Origin: Tritrichomonas musculus
Taxonomy: Eukaryota; Parabasalia; Tritrichomonadida; Tritrichomonadidae
Length of the DNA stretch: 64,000 nucleotides
Assembly (NCBI GenBank): GCA_039105265.1
Contig: JAPFFF010000002.1
Location: 3,782,001 to 3,846,000, forward strand
Direction of reading: 5' to 3'
The position numbers were made by a program, and so were the translations under genes. Shown here in pieces: positions 16,487 to 25,659 of this stretch. The number at the start of each line of letters is the position of its first letter. The first letter of the stretch is position 1. The notes beneath the pieces are model-generated. The model made no database searches. It had not been told where the DNA came from and saw only the letters and a list, made by a program, of their open reading frames with translations.

Positions 16487-17893
16487 ATGTCAAAAACTAA
16501 ATCTCTCAGAATTTATGATAAAGAATATCCTTCATTATTGAAATATCCATTCAAATCGAAATACAAATACGTTGAAACTGATTTACAACCTGTTTTCAAG
16601 AATAACATTGAAACAGAACCTTTCATACCTGATTTCAAACTCAAAGCATGCAAAAAAATGTCAAAACCAAATTTCTCAAATGAACCAGGATGTTGGGAAG
16701 CCGATTTGATGTTTGTGAATTATTTAAGTAATCCTGAACAGCCTATTGAAAAAGAACAAGGTTACCTTGTTTTGATAAATGTGAATACTCGATATCTGAT
16801 TGTTGAACCAATTAAGAGCAAATCAAGAGATGATGTTGAAAAGGGCTTACGAAAAATAGTTGAAAAGCATCAAAAATTTGAATTCAAAACGATTAAATGT
16901 GATGGTGAAAAAGCTTTCATAAGTCTTGCTGGAAGAATTAGTGACCCCAATAAAATTCCTAATCGATGTATCATGTTGAAATATGATGATGGTGAACAGA
17001 GATTATTAACAAATCTTGATGAATTAATTAATTTTTATAATAGTAATTCTGTTTTGAAAAAGGTATATTTTGATGAAATTGTTGTTGACCATAATATTGA
17101 AACTCTTAAGACTATAAATGAATATATATCTGAAGATAATGGTTCATACGCTGATTATAATACAGAAGGGGTAAATGATTATTATATAATCAAATTTGTA
17201 ATTAATTCTTCCCCTTACGCTCTCGCTCATAAAAATGTTGATGCTGTAATTAGAACTATCAGAAATGCTTTTGGAATGGATAATCGAAGAATTGCTGATT
17301 ATAATCTCATGAGACAAATGGTGAATTTCTATAATAACACTCCTCACAATTCATTGAGATTTCGGAATTATGATTATAATGAAGATGAATTATCTGAATA
17401 TCAAGGTTCTGGATTGATTCCTCCAACTAAATGGATTTATTATTCTCCAGCTCAAGTTCAAAACAATGTTGATTTGGAATGGAGGTATATTCGAATGATG
17501 AAAATGAAATTGAGAAAGATAAATGAAAAACAGAAGTTGAAAGGCTTGCTTAATTACAAACGTGGAAACATTATTTTGATACATCTTGACAGAGGTAAGA
17601 CCCAAAAAAAGCATGAAAAACGACGTCGTGTATTTGATGAAATAGCTGAGTTCATTTGTTATCAAAACGGAAATGTTAAATGTAGATTGTTAAATCCATA
17701 TCTCACATTTGATAAGACAAAGGATGGTTTAGTCCCATACGAGAAATCTGAGAAAGGTAGAATTGCCAAAACTGATGATGAGAAAGCAATTATTGAAGTC
17801 CCAATAATTTATACAAAATATGTTTGTGATTCCATTGATGACTTGAACGATGATTATAAACAGTATTTCATATTAAATCTCACTCACAAGTGA
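16487..17893 (+). CDS. retroviral-type (rve/DDE) integrase
   Basis: 468 residues from ATG 16487, which follows a T-rich block (the frame is open a little further upstream without an ATG). Integrase core: WEADLMF with Asp near 73, KTIKCDGEKAF with Asp near 139, then the ALAHKNVDAVIRTIRNAF helix typical of the third part of rve cores, and MVNFYNNTPHNSLRF. The C-terminal 150 residues hold an SH3/chromo-like beta region (KRGNIILIHL, FDEIAEFICYQNGNVKCRLL). In Mavericks this enzyme joins the element ends to host DNA and makes the 6-bp duplication seen at both ends here. It starts 59 bp after the capsid gene. Confidence 0.85.
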   Translation: MSKTKSLRIYDKEYPSLLKYPFKSKYKYVETDLQPVFKNNIETEPFIPDFKLKACKKMSKPNFSNEPGCWEADLMFVNYLSNPEQPIEKEQGYLVLINVNTRYLIVEPIKSKSRDDVEKGLRKIVEKHQKFEFKTIKCDGEKAFISLAGRISDPNKIPNRCIMLKYDDGEQRLLTNLDELINFYNSNSVLKKVYFDEIVVDHNIETLKTINEYISEDNGSYADYNTEGVNDYYIIKFVINSSPYALAHKNVDAVIRTIRNAFGMDNRRIADYNLMRQMVNFYNNTPHNSLRFRNYDYNEDELSEYQGSGLIPPTKWIYYSPAQVQNNVDLEWRYIRMMKMKLRKINEKQKLKGLLNYKRGNIILIHLDRGKTQKKHEKRRRVFDEIAEFICYQNGNVKCRLLNPYLTFDKTKDGLVPYEKSEKGRIAKTDDEKAIIEVPIIYTKYVCDSIDDLNDDYKQYFILNLTHK

Positions 17894-17954
17894 GCTCGAG
17901 CTCTGCGAGATGACTTGCTGTAGGTAAGGCTTTTTTTGTTCTTGAAAACAAAAA

Positions 17955-18332
17955 ATGTTGACAAATGAGATAAAAAAAGATGTTTACTCAATGAAGCAAC
18001 CAGTTACAAAACGCTATTTCCATACACAAGATAAAGAATTTGTTCTTCCAAGTGAATTCGTTTCAAGTAAGAATAAGAAATTTATTGTTGTACAGTATGT
18101 TGGAGCAATTGTTAAAGATACTCTTGTTGGAGATTTGATGGTACACTCTGATATTGTACAACAAGATGGTTATTGTGATTGTTTCATTATGTTAGCAAAC
18201 AGACGTCAAACTAAATATCGAAAATATGAATTCCTTGGTCATGAACGTAATTTTAAAATTTGGTTCACAGATTTATATGGGAACTCAATTGAACCATCTG
18301 CTTTTGTAATGAGTTGCCTATTAATCTTTTAA
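17955..18332 (+). CDS. small beta-rich Maverick protein, possible minor capsid
   Basis: 125 residues. Predicted mostly strands (KKFIVVQYVGAIVKDTLVGDL, FKIWFTDLYGNSIEPSAFVMSCLLIF), with the end resembling the closing strands of capsid-type jelly rolls in this element group. No catalytic motif. It follows the integrase in the same direction, after a GC-rich palindromic patch (GAGCTCGAGCTC, 17892-17903). A minor capsid role is a guess based on fold impression and neighbours. Confidence 0.55.
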   Translation: MLTNEIKKDVYSMKQPVTKRYFHTQDKEFVLPSEFVSSKNKKFIVVQYVGAIVKDTLVGDLMVHSDIVQQDGYCDCFIMLANRRQTKYRKYEFLGHERNFKIWFTDLYGNSIEPSAFVMSCLLIF

Positions 18333-18374
18333 ATAGGTTTTTTTTTGTTTGCCAGGCACCGAACATTTCATGCC

Positions 18375-18391
18375 CAACAACGTAGTTGTTG
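18375..18391. repeat. GC-richer 7-bp-stem hairpin
   Basis: CAACAAC/GTTGTTG around loop GTA in the gap between two genes. Same style (perfect stem, 3-base loop) as the double-hairpin mini-elements but without the CAG spacer and second stem. Confidence 0.45.
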
Positions 18392-18432
18392 AATAGCCAT
18401 TTAGGCCTTATTATTTTTGTTCCAAATGAAAA

Positions 18433-19608
18433 ATGATACGTAAAACAAAGGATAAAAATAAAGAAGTATTAACAGCAGAACAAGAATCTAATTTAATTGA
18501 TAAGGATGCTATTATTCTAGATAGAACTCACACATTATATTCATATATTGATAAAAAAGATAAGAAAGTTTACTTCTATTTGAGTAGTAATTATCAAGAT
18601 TTATTTGTTTTTATGGAAGGTGATAATATATTGTTAAATTTACCTAAGAAAGTTGATATGAATACAAAAATGAACATCTTAGATAATAAACGTCCTTATT
18701 TAAAAAGAAAATTTGTCATTTCTATTGAAATTGGTTCCAAAATTGGAAATACAGATATTAAATTTGTTGAAAGATGGTTTGATGAACTAAATAAATCATA
18801 TATTGTATTAATGGAAGATTGTGGATATAAATATGCTATTAAAGAAACAAATAATTTCTGTTTTGAATTAGATTCCGAAGGAGATGTAAATAGAAAAATC
18901 AAACCACTTCCGTTACACATATTTCTTTGTTTCAAACCTGAAACTTTTATGAATGAATGGAATCGTGTTGAATTACGAAATTTGGATGAGGAAGCTGATT
19001 TAAAAAAATTTAAATATGAATTTCAAAATTGGCATTACCATTTTCCTGTTATTAATGTATTTAAATCTAATTATGTAAGTCCATTATTAAAAGTCCATTT
19101 TAATGAAACTCCTGAAAGCCTTGAACCATTAATGGATATTTCAGAAAATGATAATGATGGTAAATATGAAACAAGTAATGTCGATATCAATAATAAATAT
19201 GATTATGATGAAATAAGACCTAAAAAAATAAATCCTCCAGTTCCATCTATGTTACAAGGTTTGGATAAAGAAGTCGAGAGTACGACTACAATGAAACCAG
19301 ATGTTGAGACATTACCGAGCTCTATTTTCAGCAATGTATCGACCTCAAATACATGGATGAAACCTCAAAGCTCTGTACAACAAAATCCTAATAACTTTAG
19401 TCCAATGAATTACTTTCAACCCACAACATTTAATATGCCAACAGGTACTAATTTTAATTTTAATACAGAGCCAAAAAAATCATCTTTAACTAGTGAAACA
19501 AATAATGCAACCAATGGAAACTTACCAAAGATTAATGAGAGTAAGTCAGAAAACAAACCAAAAACACATATATCAACTTTCAGATTACCAAAAAATAAAA
19601 CAGATTAA
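18433..19608 (+). CDS. unknown Maverick protein, 391 residues
   Basis: Not recognised. Residues 1-215 look folded (alternating strands and helices; HTLYSYIDKKDKKVYFYLSSNYQDLFVFMEGDN, FELDSEGDVNRKIKPLPLHIFLCFKP). Residues about 225-391 are disordered and rich in Asn, Ser, Thr and Pro (NPNNFSPMNYFQPTTFNMPTG). A basic tip ends the protein (FRLPKNKTD). Convergent with the next gene, only 8 bp apart. Position after integrase and small capsid-type genes suggests a virion or assembly part; nothing in the sequence proves it. Confidence 0.6.
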   Translation: MIRKTKDKNKEVLTAEQESNLIDKDAIILDRTHTLYSYIDKKDKKVYFYLSSNYQDLFVFMEGDNILLNLPKKVDMNTKMNILDNKRPYLKRKFVISIEIGSKIGNTDIKFVERWFDELNKSYIVLMEDCGYKYAIKETNNFCFELDSEGDVNRKIKPLPLHIFLCFKPETFMNEWNRVELRNLDEEADLKKFKYEFQNWHYHFPVINVFKSNYVSPLLKVHFNETPESLEPLMDISENDNDGKYETSNVDINNKYDYDEIRPKKINPPVPSMLQGLDKEVESTTTMKPDVETLPSSIFSNVSTSNTWMKPQSSVQQNPNNFSPMNYFQPTTFNMPTGTNFNFNTEPKKSSLTSETNNATNGNLPKINESKSENKPKTHISTFRLPKNKTD

Positions 19609-19616
19609 ATATTTTT

Positions 19617-22127
19617 TTATGCTTCATCTTCAGCTTCATCGTCATCATCAGATTCAACTTTAACATTAGCTAGTTTTTCATCAGTTCTTGATTTAATATA
19701 TGTTTTGTCGCGATAATTATCATACAATGATTTATACAAATTTTTAACTTCAATGTAATTTCCGCCAACATTCAAATTAATATGTTTATCAATATTTGAA
19801 CCAAAGTGTTCTCGTAATTGTTTCTTTTCTTCTTTAGTTACTTTATTTTCCAATATTCCCCGTGCTAATTGTGTAAATCGTTCTTTCTTTTCTTCTGTAT
19901 ATCCAAGTCCAACGTTAATTATTAGTTCAATTGTTTGGGATAATATTTCTCCTAATCGTGCTGATATTTCAGCTTCACCATTTATTTCACCGCCAATTGG
20001 AATAACATCTTTCATATTATTATTATAATCATCTTGAATCTTAAGACCTAATTCAGAATTTACTGCTTTTGAGTGTACTTTTTTATATTTAACCCATTCA
20101 TTCCAATTATTACATTTATGTGATTTCATTACTTTCAATTCATATTGTAAAATAAATACAGCAGTACATATTTTTAAGTAACTGAATATACCCTTCAATG
20201 GTTCCATAAATTGATATTTTCCATGTTGTTCATCATCTCCAAACATATTAAAGAGTGCTAATTGCCATATTTTTGAAAAGATTGAACTCCATAATCCTCT
20301 TGCATTAAGTTTGGTGCTAACTTTGGGTTTAGATAAGCCAACATTCTGATAAGCAATAACTGCTTTATTGAAATCTCCATCATATTTAAGATCGATTTTA
20401 CCAGCATCCCATTGGTCTTGTTCATAATTCCATGTTTTAGTAGTACCAGTAAGATTTTTCATCCATACTTCAAATGAATCATCTGTTTTACCAGCAATGC
20501 GTTCGGTTTGCCATAATTTCTTATAAGGGTCTGCTTTAACAAGACGGAATCCATTAATTATAACAGGTTTACCACGAGTATCAACAATAACGATGTCCTC
20601 TACTTTGTCGCCATTTAAGTCACAAATTGGATTACCAAGAGGGTCTAATGTGTCTCTCCTTGCAGGAATTAATCGATATAATGGATATCCATTTTTATCA
20701 AATTTCTTCTTACAATAGGCTTCTGCGCCATCTCTTGTAGCACATTTTGGAGAGAATTTAATACGATAATTACCATTAATAAGAATATCAAATAATTCCC
20801 CTCGGTATTTACTAACATCAATACTTTGTTTATTTTCGAAAATGTATAAGTCATTTAAACGTTTTTGTGAAGCTTCAAATGTTTTACCAGCACGTTTACC
20901 AGTTGGGACAGACTGCATATAATTATTTTTGAATTCAGCAGTATCGATTGGAGATACACCTTTTGGTGATTCAATATCAACATTAAATAAATCTTCGTAG
21001 TTTTCAGAACTAACTACAGGTTTTTTAGATGGTGATTTAAATACAGGCTTTGACATTGATTTAGGAATGGAAAAATATTCATTATCAACATTATTATCGT
21101 CAGAACTTTGTGAATCACTATTCATGTTAAATAATATTTCTCGGTCACCATTTTCTATAATATATTTTATTAATTGTTTGAGCTTCTTTTTGTTTTTAGG
21201 CTCAGTTGTTTCTTCAAATATGTTTGTTTCGCGTATTGCATCATGTAATTGTAATACAAGTTTTTTTACTCTGATGTCAGAATCATCTTTGGGATTTATA
21301 GCTCGATTATAATAATCATAAAGGTTTTCAGTAGTAAACTCGTCGTTTAATAACCCAAATTTCTTAAGTTGATTAGCATCAATTGTAGAAGATTTATTGT
21401 AAGCATCTAATAATTGTTGACCTTCTTGATTAGATTCTGCTATCTTTCTCATTGTTTCAATATTGGTTTTCCTTCTAATATTCTCAAATTGCATTAGGTT
21501 ATTTATATTATCTGATGCCTCATTGTTTTTATGTGAGTCTATATTATTTGTCAATGATTTGACAAGTGATTGAATCTGTGCGGTATCTTTTTTATTGAAT
21601 ACTGAATACTTCTCTGAGTCATCAGCAATACGATAAAATAATTGTAAAGCATTAATATGATTACTATCAAGTATAACTAAATCATTAAGTGATTCAATGT
21701 CTTTATTAAGTCGATTTCTGAAATAATGGTCTGCTAAATCGGGCTCCTCCTCCTCTTCAACTTGTGGAATGGAAACAGGTTTTTCTTCCTCCGCTTGTCG
21801 GAGGCTGCGAGAGCCCGCAGCTTTATTTTTCAGATAGTTGGTTAAATCAATAAAGTAATTCGCTTTTGAATCAAGTATTTTAGCTAATTCATTTTTTTGT
21901 CTTGAAGTTCCTTTAGGCTTTGCGTTATATTTATCAAGCATATCTTTTAAATTTGTTTTTACATCTTTGACATAGTTACGAGGATTCTTAAGATACTCAA
22001 TAATATTACCAATAATTGTTGTTATTTGTGTTAACTTACTATTTTGGAACATGAATATGAGCATATCTTGATAGTCCCCTTTTTTTACTTCGTTTAGTAT
22101 GAAATCTTCGTTTATGTTTGTTATCAT
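19617..22127 (-). CDS. large structural-type Maverick protein with EF-hand-like loop
   Basis: 836 residues. The first 430 are helical and charged, with an acidic stretch (VEEEEEPD) next to an inserted GC-rich palindromic patch encoding AAGSRSLRQAEEE (21788-21821). Around 440-600 lies a folded part holding DPLGNPICDLNGDKVEDIVI, a DxNxDxxxD calcium-type loop followed by VDTRGKPVIINGFRLV; comparable motifs occur in virion-associated proteins of related DNA viruses. The last 100 residues are helical and end in an acidic tail. It probably binds the particle or is packaged in it. Divergent from the fibre-like gene; their 5' ends meet at 22118-22127. Confidence 0.6.
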   Translation of the reverse strand: MITNINEDFILNEVKKGDYQDMLIFMFQNSKLTQITTIIGNIIEYLKNPRNYVKDVKTNLKDMLDKYNAKPKGTSRQKNELAKILDSKANYFIDLTNYLKNKAAGSRSLRQAEEEKPVSIPQVEEEEEPDLADHYFRNRLNKDIESLNDLVILDSNHINALQLFYRIADDSEKYSVFNKKDTAQIQSLVKSLTNNIDSHKNNEASDNINNLMQFENIRRKTNIETMRKIAESNQEGQQLLDAYNKSSTIDANQLKKFGLLNDEFTTENLYDYYNRAINPKDDSDIRVKKLVLQLHDAIRETNIFEETTEPKNKKKLKQLIKYIIENGDREILFNMNSDSQSSDDNNVDNEYFSIPKSMSKPVFKSPSKKPVVSSENYEDLFNVDIESPKGVSPIDTAEFKNNYMQSVPTGKRAGKTFEASQKRLNDLYIFENKQSIDVSKYRGELFDILINGNYRIKFSPKCATRDGAEAYCKKKFDKNGYPLYRLIPARRDTLDPLGNPICDLNGDKVEDIVIVDTRGKPVIINGFRLVKADPYKKLWQTERIAGKTDDSFEVWMKNLTGTTKTWNYEQDQWDAGKIDLKYDGDFNKAVIAYQNVGLSKPKVSTKLNARGLWSSIFSKIWQLALFNMFGDDEQHGKYQFMEPLKGIFSYLKICTAVFILQYELKVMKSHKCNNWNEWVKYKKVHSKAVNSELGLKIQDDYNNNMKDVIPIGGEINGEAEISARLGEILSQTIELIINVGLGYTEEKKERFTQLARGILENKVTKEEKKQLREHFGSNIDKHINLNVGGNYIEVKNLYKSLYDNYRDKTYIKSRTDEKLANVKVESDDDDEAEDEA
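21788..21821. repeat. paired GC-rich hairpins inside a gene
   Basis: CCTCCG/CGGAGG (loop of 5, 21788-21804) directly followed by GCTGCG/CGCAGC (loop of 6, 21804-21821). Same idea as the double-hairpin family (two adjacent stems, in frame, far richer in G and C than the host gene) but with larger loops and no CAG spacer. Confidence 0.5.
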
Positions 22128-24913
22128 TTATTATTCCCAAAATTTTCACGATAGAACAAGCGGGTACTATAAAAAAAGTAAATACAATTGATGAATTGAT
22201 AATAGAATATATCAAGAAATATGCTTGTACACATTTGTGTCCGGGAACCAATGGTTCCTGCCAATGCAATAACGGAAATAATTTAGGGTCAAGCTTGAAT
22301 ACTGAGGAATTGAAAGAATTATTAAAACCATATGCGAAGCTTACGAATCTTGATGAGTATGCAAAGCTTACGAACTTAAGTGAGTACGCTAAAGCGCAGG
22401 ACTTACAGTCTTACGCGAAAACAACTGATTTATTCGATTATTTGAAAACAGAGGAATTCAATAAAGAATTATTAAAGTATGCTAGTAGTGAAGAAATTGA
22501 AAACGCTGTTAATACATTACGTGATTACGTTGTTAACAACTTTGCATTATCAACTGACATACCTGAAATACCTACAGATTTGGTTAATGAATCTGCTTTG
22601 ACAACTGCTTTGGAACCGTACGCGAAACTTACGAACTTAAGTGAGTACACGAAGACTCAGGACTTGCCAGATATGACATTGTATGCAAAAAAAGAAGACA
22701 TTCCAGAACCTGTTGATTTGACAAATTATGCTTTAACAACAGATATGACCCTTGCTATTGAGCAAGTGAAAAGCGAAATCCCAGAGATTATTGAGGGACA
22801 AACAACTATTCAATTCAAAATCGTCAATAATACAATTCCTGATTTAGATTACAACACATATCATGAACTGATTGAGCAATATGGGTTGGATATTGTATCA
22901 TCAGACAATTTCTATACGGGCCATTATGTTCACGCAGACTATTCGTACAATGACGATGATGATAATCAACCCTCTCAGATACTGCGTATCGACGGAAGTA
23001 GTTCTGGTCTTTGGATACTATATCACAGCCATGAATTAATCAATCCAGGAACTGGTGATACACCAGAAATATTATCATGTTCAATAACCAAAACTATCGA
23101 ACCAACAGACAAAAACATTTATTCGGCAAGATATGTGTCAAACAATTATGCATTAAAAGAAGATATCCCAGAACCTGTCGATTTGACACCATATTATTCT
23201 AGTGCACAAGCTGATGAGAAGTTTGTTGATGAAGATGAATTGGCTTATGAATTAGATAAGTATGCATTGAAAACAGATATACCAACAATTCCATCTGATT
23301 TGGTTAATGAATCTGCATTGAGTACTGCATTATATGGTACTGAATTGAATATTGAATATCCGAATCCCGTTCGTGATTATATATTTGTAAAACCATACTT
23401 ACCAGAAACCGATATACATGTGATATTTGATGTTAATTGGGGTTCTAACAAGGATTACATTAACAATATTCAACATTTTGATTTGATATTCAAGCCTTAT
23501 GAAAAATATATGAGAGGGTATAGAATGATGTTAGATAATGGATTATCTATTGTATGGTATGACCGTGGCGAATTTATGTTGTGTAATTCAAGTGGCAATA
23601 CTCAATGGTTAATGAATGTCATTAAAGCTCAAATTGAATCACCATTTATTAAAACTGCAAATGTTGTTGATGAAAATCCAGAACAAATCACAATTCAATG
23701 TACACAGAATGAAAGTGGTTGTGTAGTTCCTGATAATGATATAAGAAGAGTATTCACAACCAAAAATATTATCGTCAAATTCAAACGAAATGCTGATGAT
23801 GCATCATATGAAGAAGTTGAATACGAATACAGTTTATATAAAAGTTTGAATATGATTTACAAATCAACAAGCAATGAATTAATAAATATTAATTATAATA
23901 CCCATATTGTCTCATTGAGAGCTGAGGACGATACACTGACTAATATATATGATGCATCTATCACATTAATCCGTAGCCGACCTGTGAACGATGATATGAT
24001 TACTTCAGTGAAATATGTGAATGATAATTTTGCTCTGAAGTCAAACGTCATAACAGAAGAACAACTAATAAAAAAATGTGCTATTGATTGCGGACCGATT
24101 ACAGAGGGCGGTGAAATATCAATTCATTATCTAAAACTTGAAGATAAGGTGATTAAACTGGAATATATAGTAGGTGATTATGCGCTATGTTTGGAAATAA
24201 GAATATTATTCTATGATACAACTGGAAATCCCCACAACATTGTTCTTGTATTACATCAAAGAACTGTGTATTTCGACAATTTCAAATTCCCACTATATTA
24301 TGAAGACACTGTTGATATATCATCAGGAAGACCCCTGACATATAATTTCCCAATAGGTGGATATCCCTGGACAGTTACTCAGGAATTATTAGATTCTAAA
24401 CAAATATATTCAAGATGCATCATGTCCCGAGGTTATTTAGCAAAATATAAGGGTGTGATGTACGGTACATCAAACACAACCATCACCCACTACTCCCCAA
24501 TCGAGTCATCGGTTAACACCATCACCGATTTCATTATTGGAACTCCAGTATATATGACCGGTAAGGTTTATAAACATGTTGGTGATACTTGGGTACTTTC
24601 AACTGTGAATGATACTACAGATTGTATTTGCAGTGTCAAAACTACTGGTTCATGGAAAGAATATGTTGGTATTTGTGTTAGAATTGATGAAAAAAATAAT
24701 GCTATAACATTTAGTTCCCATGGCGATTATCTTGTAAAAGTTGATGATTCATCTTGTTATGGTATTGGGGATGAAGTATTTATTGATAATGAAGATAATA
24801 AATTGAAGATTCTTAGTGGTGAAACTGCAATAACATCAAAGATTAAACGTATGACTGTTGGTATCATAACTGCAATAATAGATAATAAAACACTTGCATG
24901 CTTTAAGGCATAA
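22118..24913 (+). CDS. fibre-like protein with YAKLTNL repeats
   Basis: About 931 residues; the frame is open from near 22118, but the exact start is not settled. After a Cys-rich lead (CTHLCPGTNGSCQCNN) come tandem YAKLTNLxEYAK / ALTTDI-type units (about 65-230 and again near 340-410 and 630), alternating with beta-rich blocks. Repeats of the form YAxxxDLxxYAxxxD are typical of trimeric tail-fibre stalks in phages and large viruses. The C-terminal 250 residues are beta-rich and could be the tip. A Gly/Ser-poor, Tyr-rich surface fits a receptor- or host-binding role, which is inference. A GC-rich hairpin (22244-22258) lies in frame in the lead. Confidence 0.6.
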   Translation: MLSFIIPKIFTIEQAGTIKKVNTIDELIIEYIKKYACTHLCPGTNGSCQCNNGNNLGSSLNTEELKELLKPYAKLTNLDEYAKLTNLSEYAKAQDLQSYAKTTDLFDYLKTEEFNKELLKYASSEEIENAVNTLRDYVVNNFALSTDIPEIPTDLVNESALTTALEPYAKLTNLSEYTKTQDLPDMTLYAKKEDIPEPVDLTNYALTTDMTLAIEQVKSEIPEIIEGQTTIQFKIVNNTIPDLDYNTYHELIEQYGLDIVSSDNFYTGHYVHADYSYNDDDDNQPSQILRIDGSSSGLWILYHSHELINPGTGDTPEILSCSITKTIEPTDKNIYSARYVSNNYALKEDIPEPVDLTPYYSSAQADEKFVDEDELAYELDKYALKTDIPTIPSDLVNESALSTALYGTELNIEYPNPVRDYIFVKPYLPETDIHVIFDVNWGSNKDYINNIQHFDLIFKPYEKYMRGYRMMLDNGLSIVWYDRGEFMLCNSSGNTQWLMNVIKAQIESPFIKTANVVDENPEQITIQCTQNESGCVVPDNDIRRVFTTKNIIVKFKRNADDASYEEVEYEYSLYKSLNMIYKSTSNELININYNTHIVSLRAEDDTLTNIYDASITLIRSRPVNDDMITSVKYVNDNFALKSNVITEEQLIKKCAIDCGPITEGGEISIHYLKLEDKVIKLEYIVGDYALCLEIRILFYDTTGNPHNIVLVLHQRTVYFDNFKFPLYYEDTVDISSGRPLTYNFPIGGYPWTVTQELLDSKQIYSRCIMSRGYLAKYKGVMYGTSNTTITHYSPIESSVNTITDFIIGTPVYMTGKVYKHVGDTWVLSTVNDTTDCICSVKTTGSWKEYVGICVRIDEKNNAITFSSHGDYLVKVDDSSCYGIGDEVFIDNEDNKLKILSGETAITSKIKRMTVGIITAIIDNKTLACFKA
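22244..22258. repeat. GC-rich 6-bp-stem hairpin inside a gene
   Basis: GGAACC/GGTTCC around loop AAT, encoding part of PGTNGS. An ACACA/TGTGT palindrome lies three to four bases upstream, so this may be a diverged two-stem unit. Confidence 0.45.
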
Positions 24914-24940
24914 ATAGTATAAAAAAAATTTTTTTTTAGC

Positions 24941-25345
24941 TTAATTGTTGGATGAGATTATTTGAATCAGCTTTCCCGTCATGTATAACGATAAATTGAT
25001 ATTTAATTGTTCACGAATTAGATTCTGAAGGAATTGAATTCGATTAGACCTTGGTTGGTTCATAATTGTTTCTTTATGGTCAGAAGCAAATTGAAGAACT
25101 TGGTCTCTCTGTTCATCATTAAGGAATTTGGATTTGTTTAATGGAAATGAGCGATTTGTTCTTCTTCGTATAGGATTTAATTCATTTGATTCGGCTGAAG
25201 GTTCGGTACTTTGTGCCTCAGCCGAGCTTTGCTCGGATTCAATTTGTGTTTCATTTGGTTGTTCGTTTGATATATTATTTAATTGTTCGAATTCGGTTTT
25301 CAAAGCAAGTAATTCAGAAATGATATGGTCGATGCGTTGTTGCAT
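24941..25345 (-). CDS. small Maverick protein, helical with Glu/Ser-rich middle
   Basis: 134 residues reading inward from the right terminal repeat. An N-terminal coiled coil (HIISELLALKTEFEQLNN) is followed by a disordered Gln/Ser/Glu stretch (about 28-55) partly encoded by a double-hairpin mini-element (25205-25236), then a folded helical end with basic patches (RRRTNRSFPLNKSKFLNDEQRDQVLQF split over two helices). No family recognised. Its start lies 35 bp from the right terminal repeat, so its promoter is probably inside that repeat. A regulatory or DNA-end-binding role is possible but unsupported. Confidence 0.6.
   Translation of the reverse strand: MQQRIDHIISELLALKTEFEQLNNISNEQPNETQIESEQSSAEAQSTEPSAESNELNPIRRRTNRSFPLNKSKFLNDEQRDQVLQFASDHKETIMNQPRSNRIQFLQNLIREQLNINLSLYMTGKLIQIISSNN
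25205..25236 (+). repeat. double-hairpin mini-element inside a gene
   Basis: Stem-loop 1 GGTAC/GTGCC with loop TTT (one G-T pair), spacer TCAG, stem-loop 2 CCGAGC/GCTCGG with loop TTT. TTC directly precedes stem 1. An outer pair CGGCTGA/TCAGCCG (25192-25224) overlaps it. It is in frame within the disordered middle of the small terminal gene. Confidence 0.75.
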
Positions 25346-25379
25346 TTTTAAATAAGATAAAAAAAAACAAATTCTTAAT

Positions 25380-25647
25380 TTAAAATTTTATAACTTGTTC
25401 TCAGAATCACTCTGGAGCCCTTATTTAAATTTTAAATCCCAAATTAACTTTGGAATAAATTTTAAAATGAGTGTTTAGCGCTTTATGACAGACCTTGTTC
25501 TACAACAGATTATGGAGGCTAATTAAAATTTAAACCCTGTGGATAAGTTTTTCGTTAATTTTTAAAATGAGGTTTTGAGCTTGGTTCCTGGTATTGGGAG
25601 ACCTAGAAAAATTATTCGACCACCAATACGAACATACATATACTACT
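25380..25647 (-). repeat. Maverick right terminal inverted repeat
   Basis: 268 bp, inverted match to 2496-2798 minus its 35-bp mini-element. The last bases TACTACT mirror the left AGTAGTA. Confidence 0.92.
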
Positions 25648-25659
25648 GCCGAATTAAAA
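25648..25659. repeat. target duplications, right copies (Maverick and foldback)
   Basis: GCCGAA (25648-25653) repeats the six bases left of the Maverick. The overlapping GAATTAAAA (25651-25659) repeats the nine bases left of the foldback element. Together they show the order of insertion: foldback first, Maverick second. Confidence 0.88.

Larger units (their letters stand above)
2496..25647. mobile_element. Maverick (Polinton) element, apparently whole
   Basis: A 23,152-bp virus-like DNA transposon. It has terminal inverted repeats starting AGTAGTATATG, a 6-bp target duplication (GCCGAA), and a full set of replication, packaging, capsid and integration genes packed with short gaps. The two terminal repeats differ by about six substitutions and one 35-bp insertion over 268 bp, so the insertion looks recent. 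All major reading frames are long and open, and the element looks whole. It inserted into the right border of an older foldback element. Genes read inward from both ends: polymerase from the left, a short protein from the right. Confidence 0.93.
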
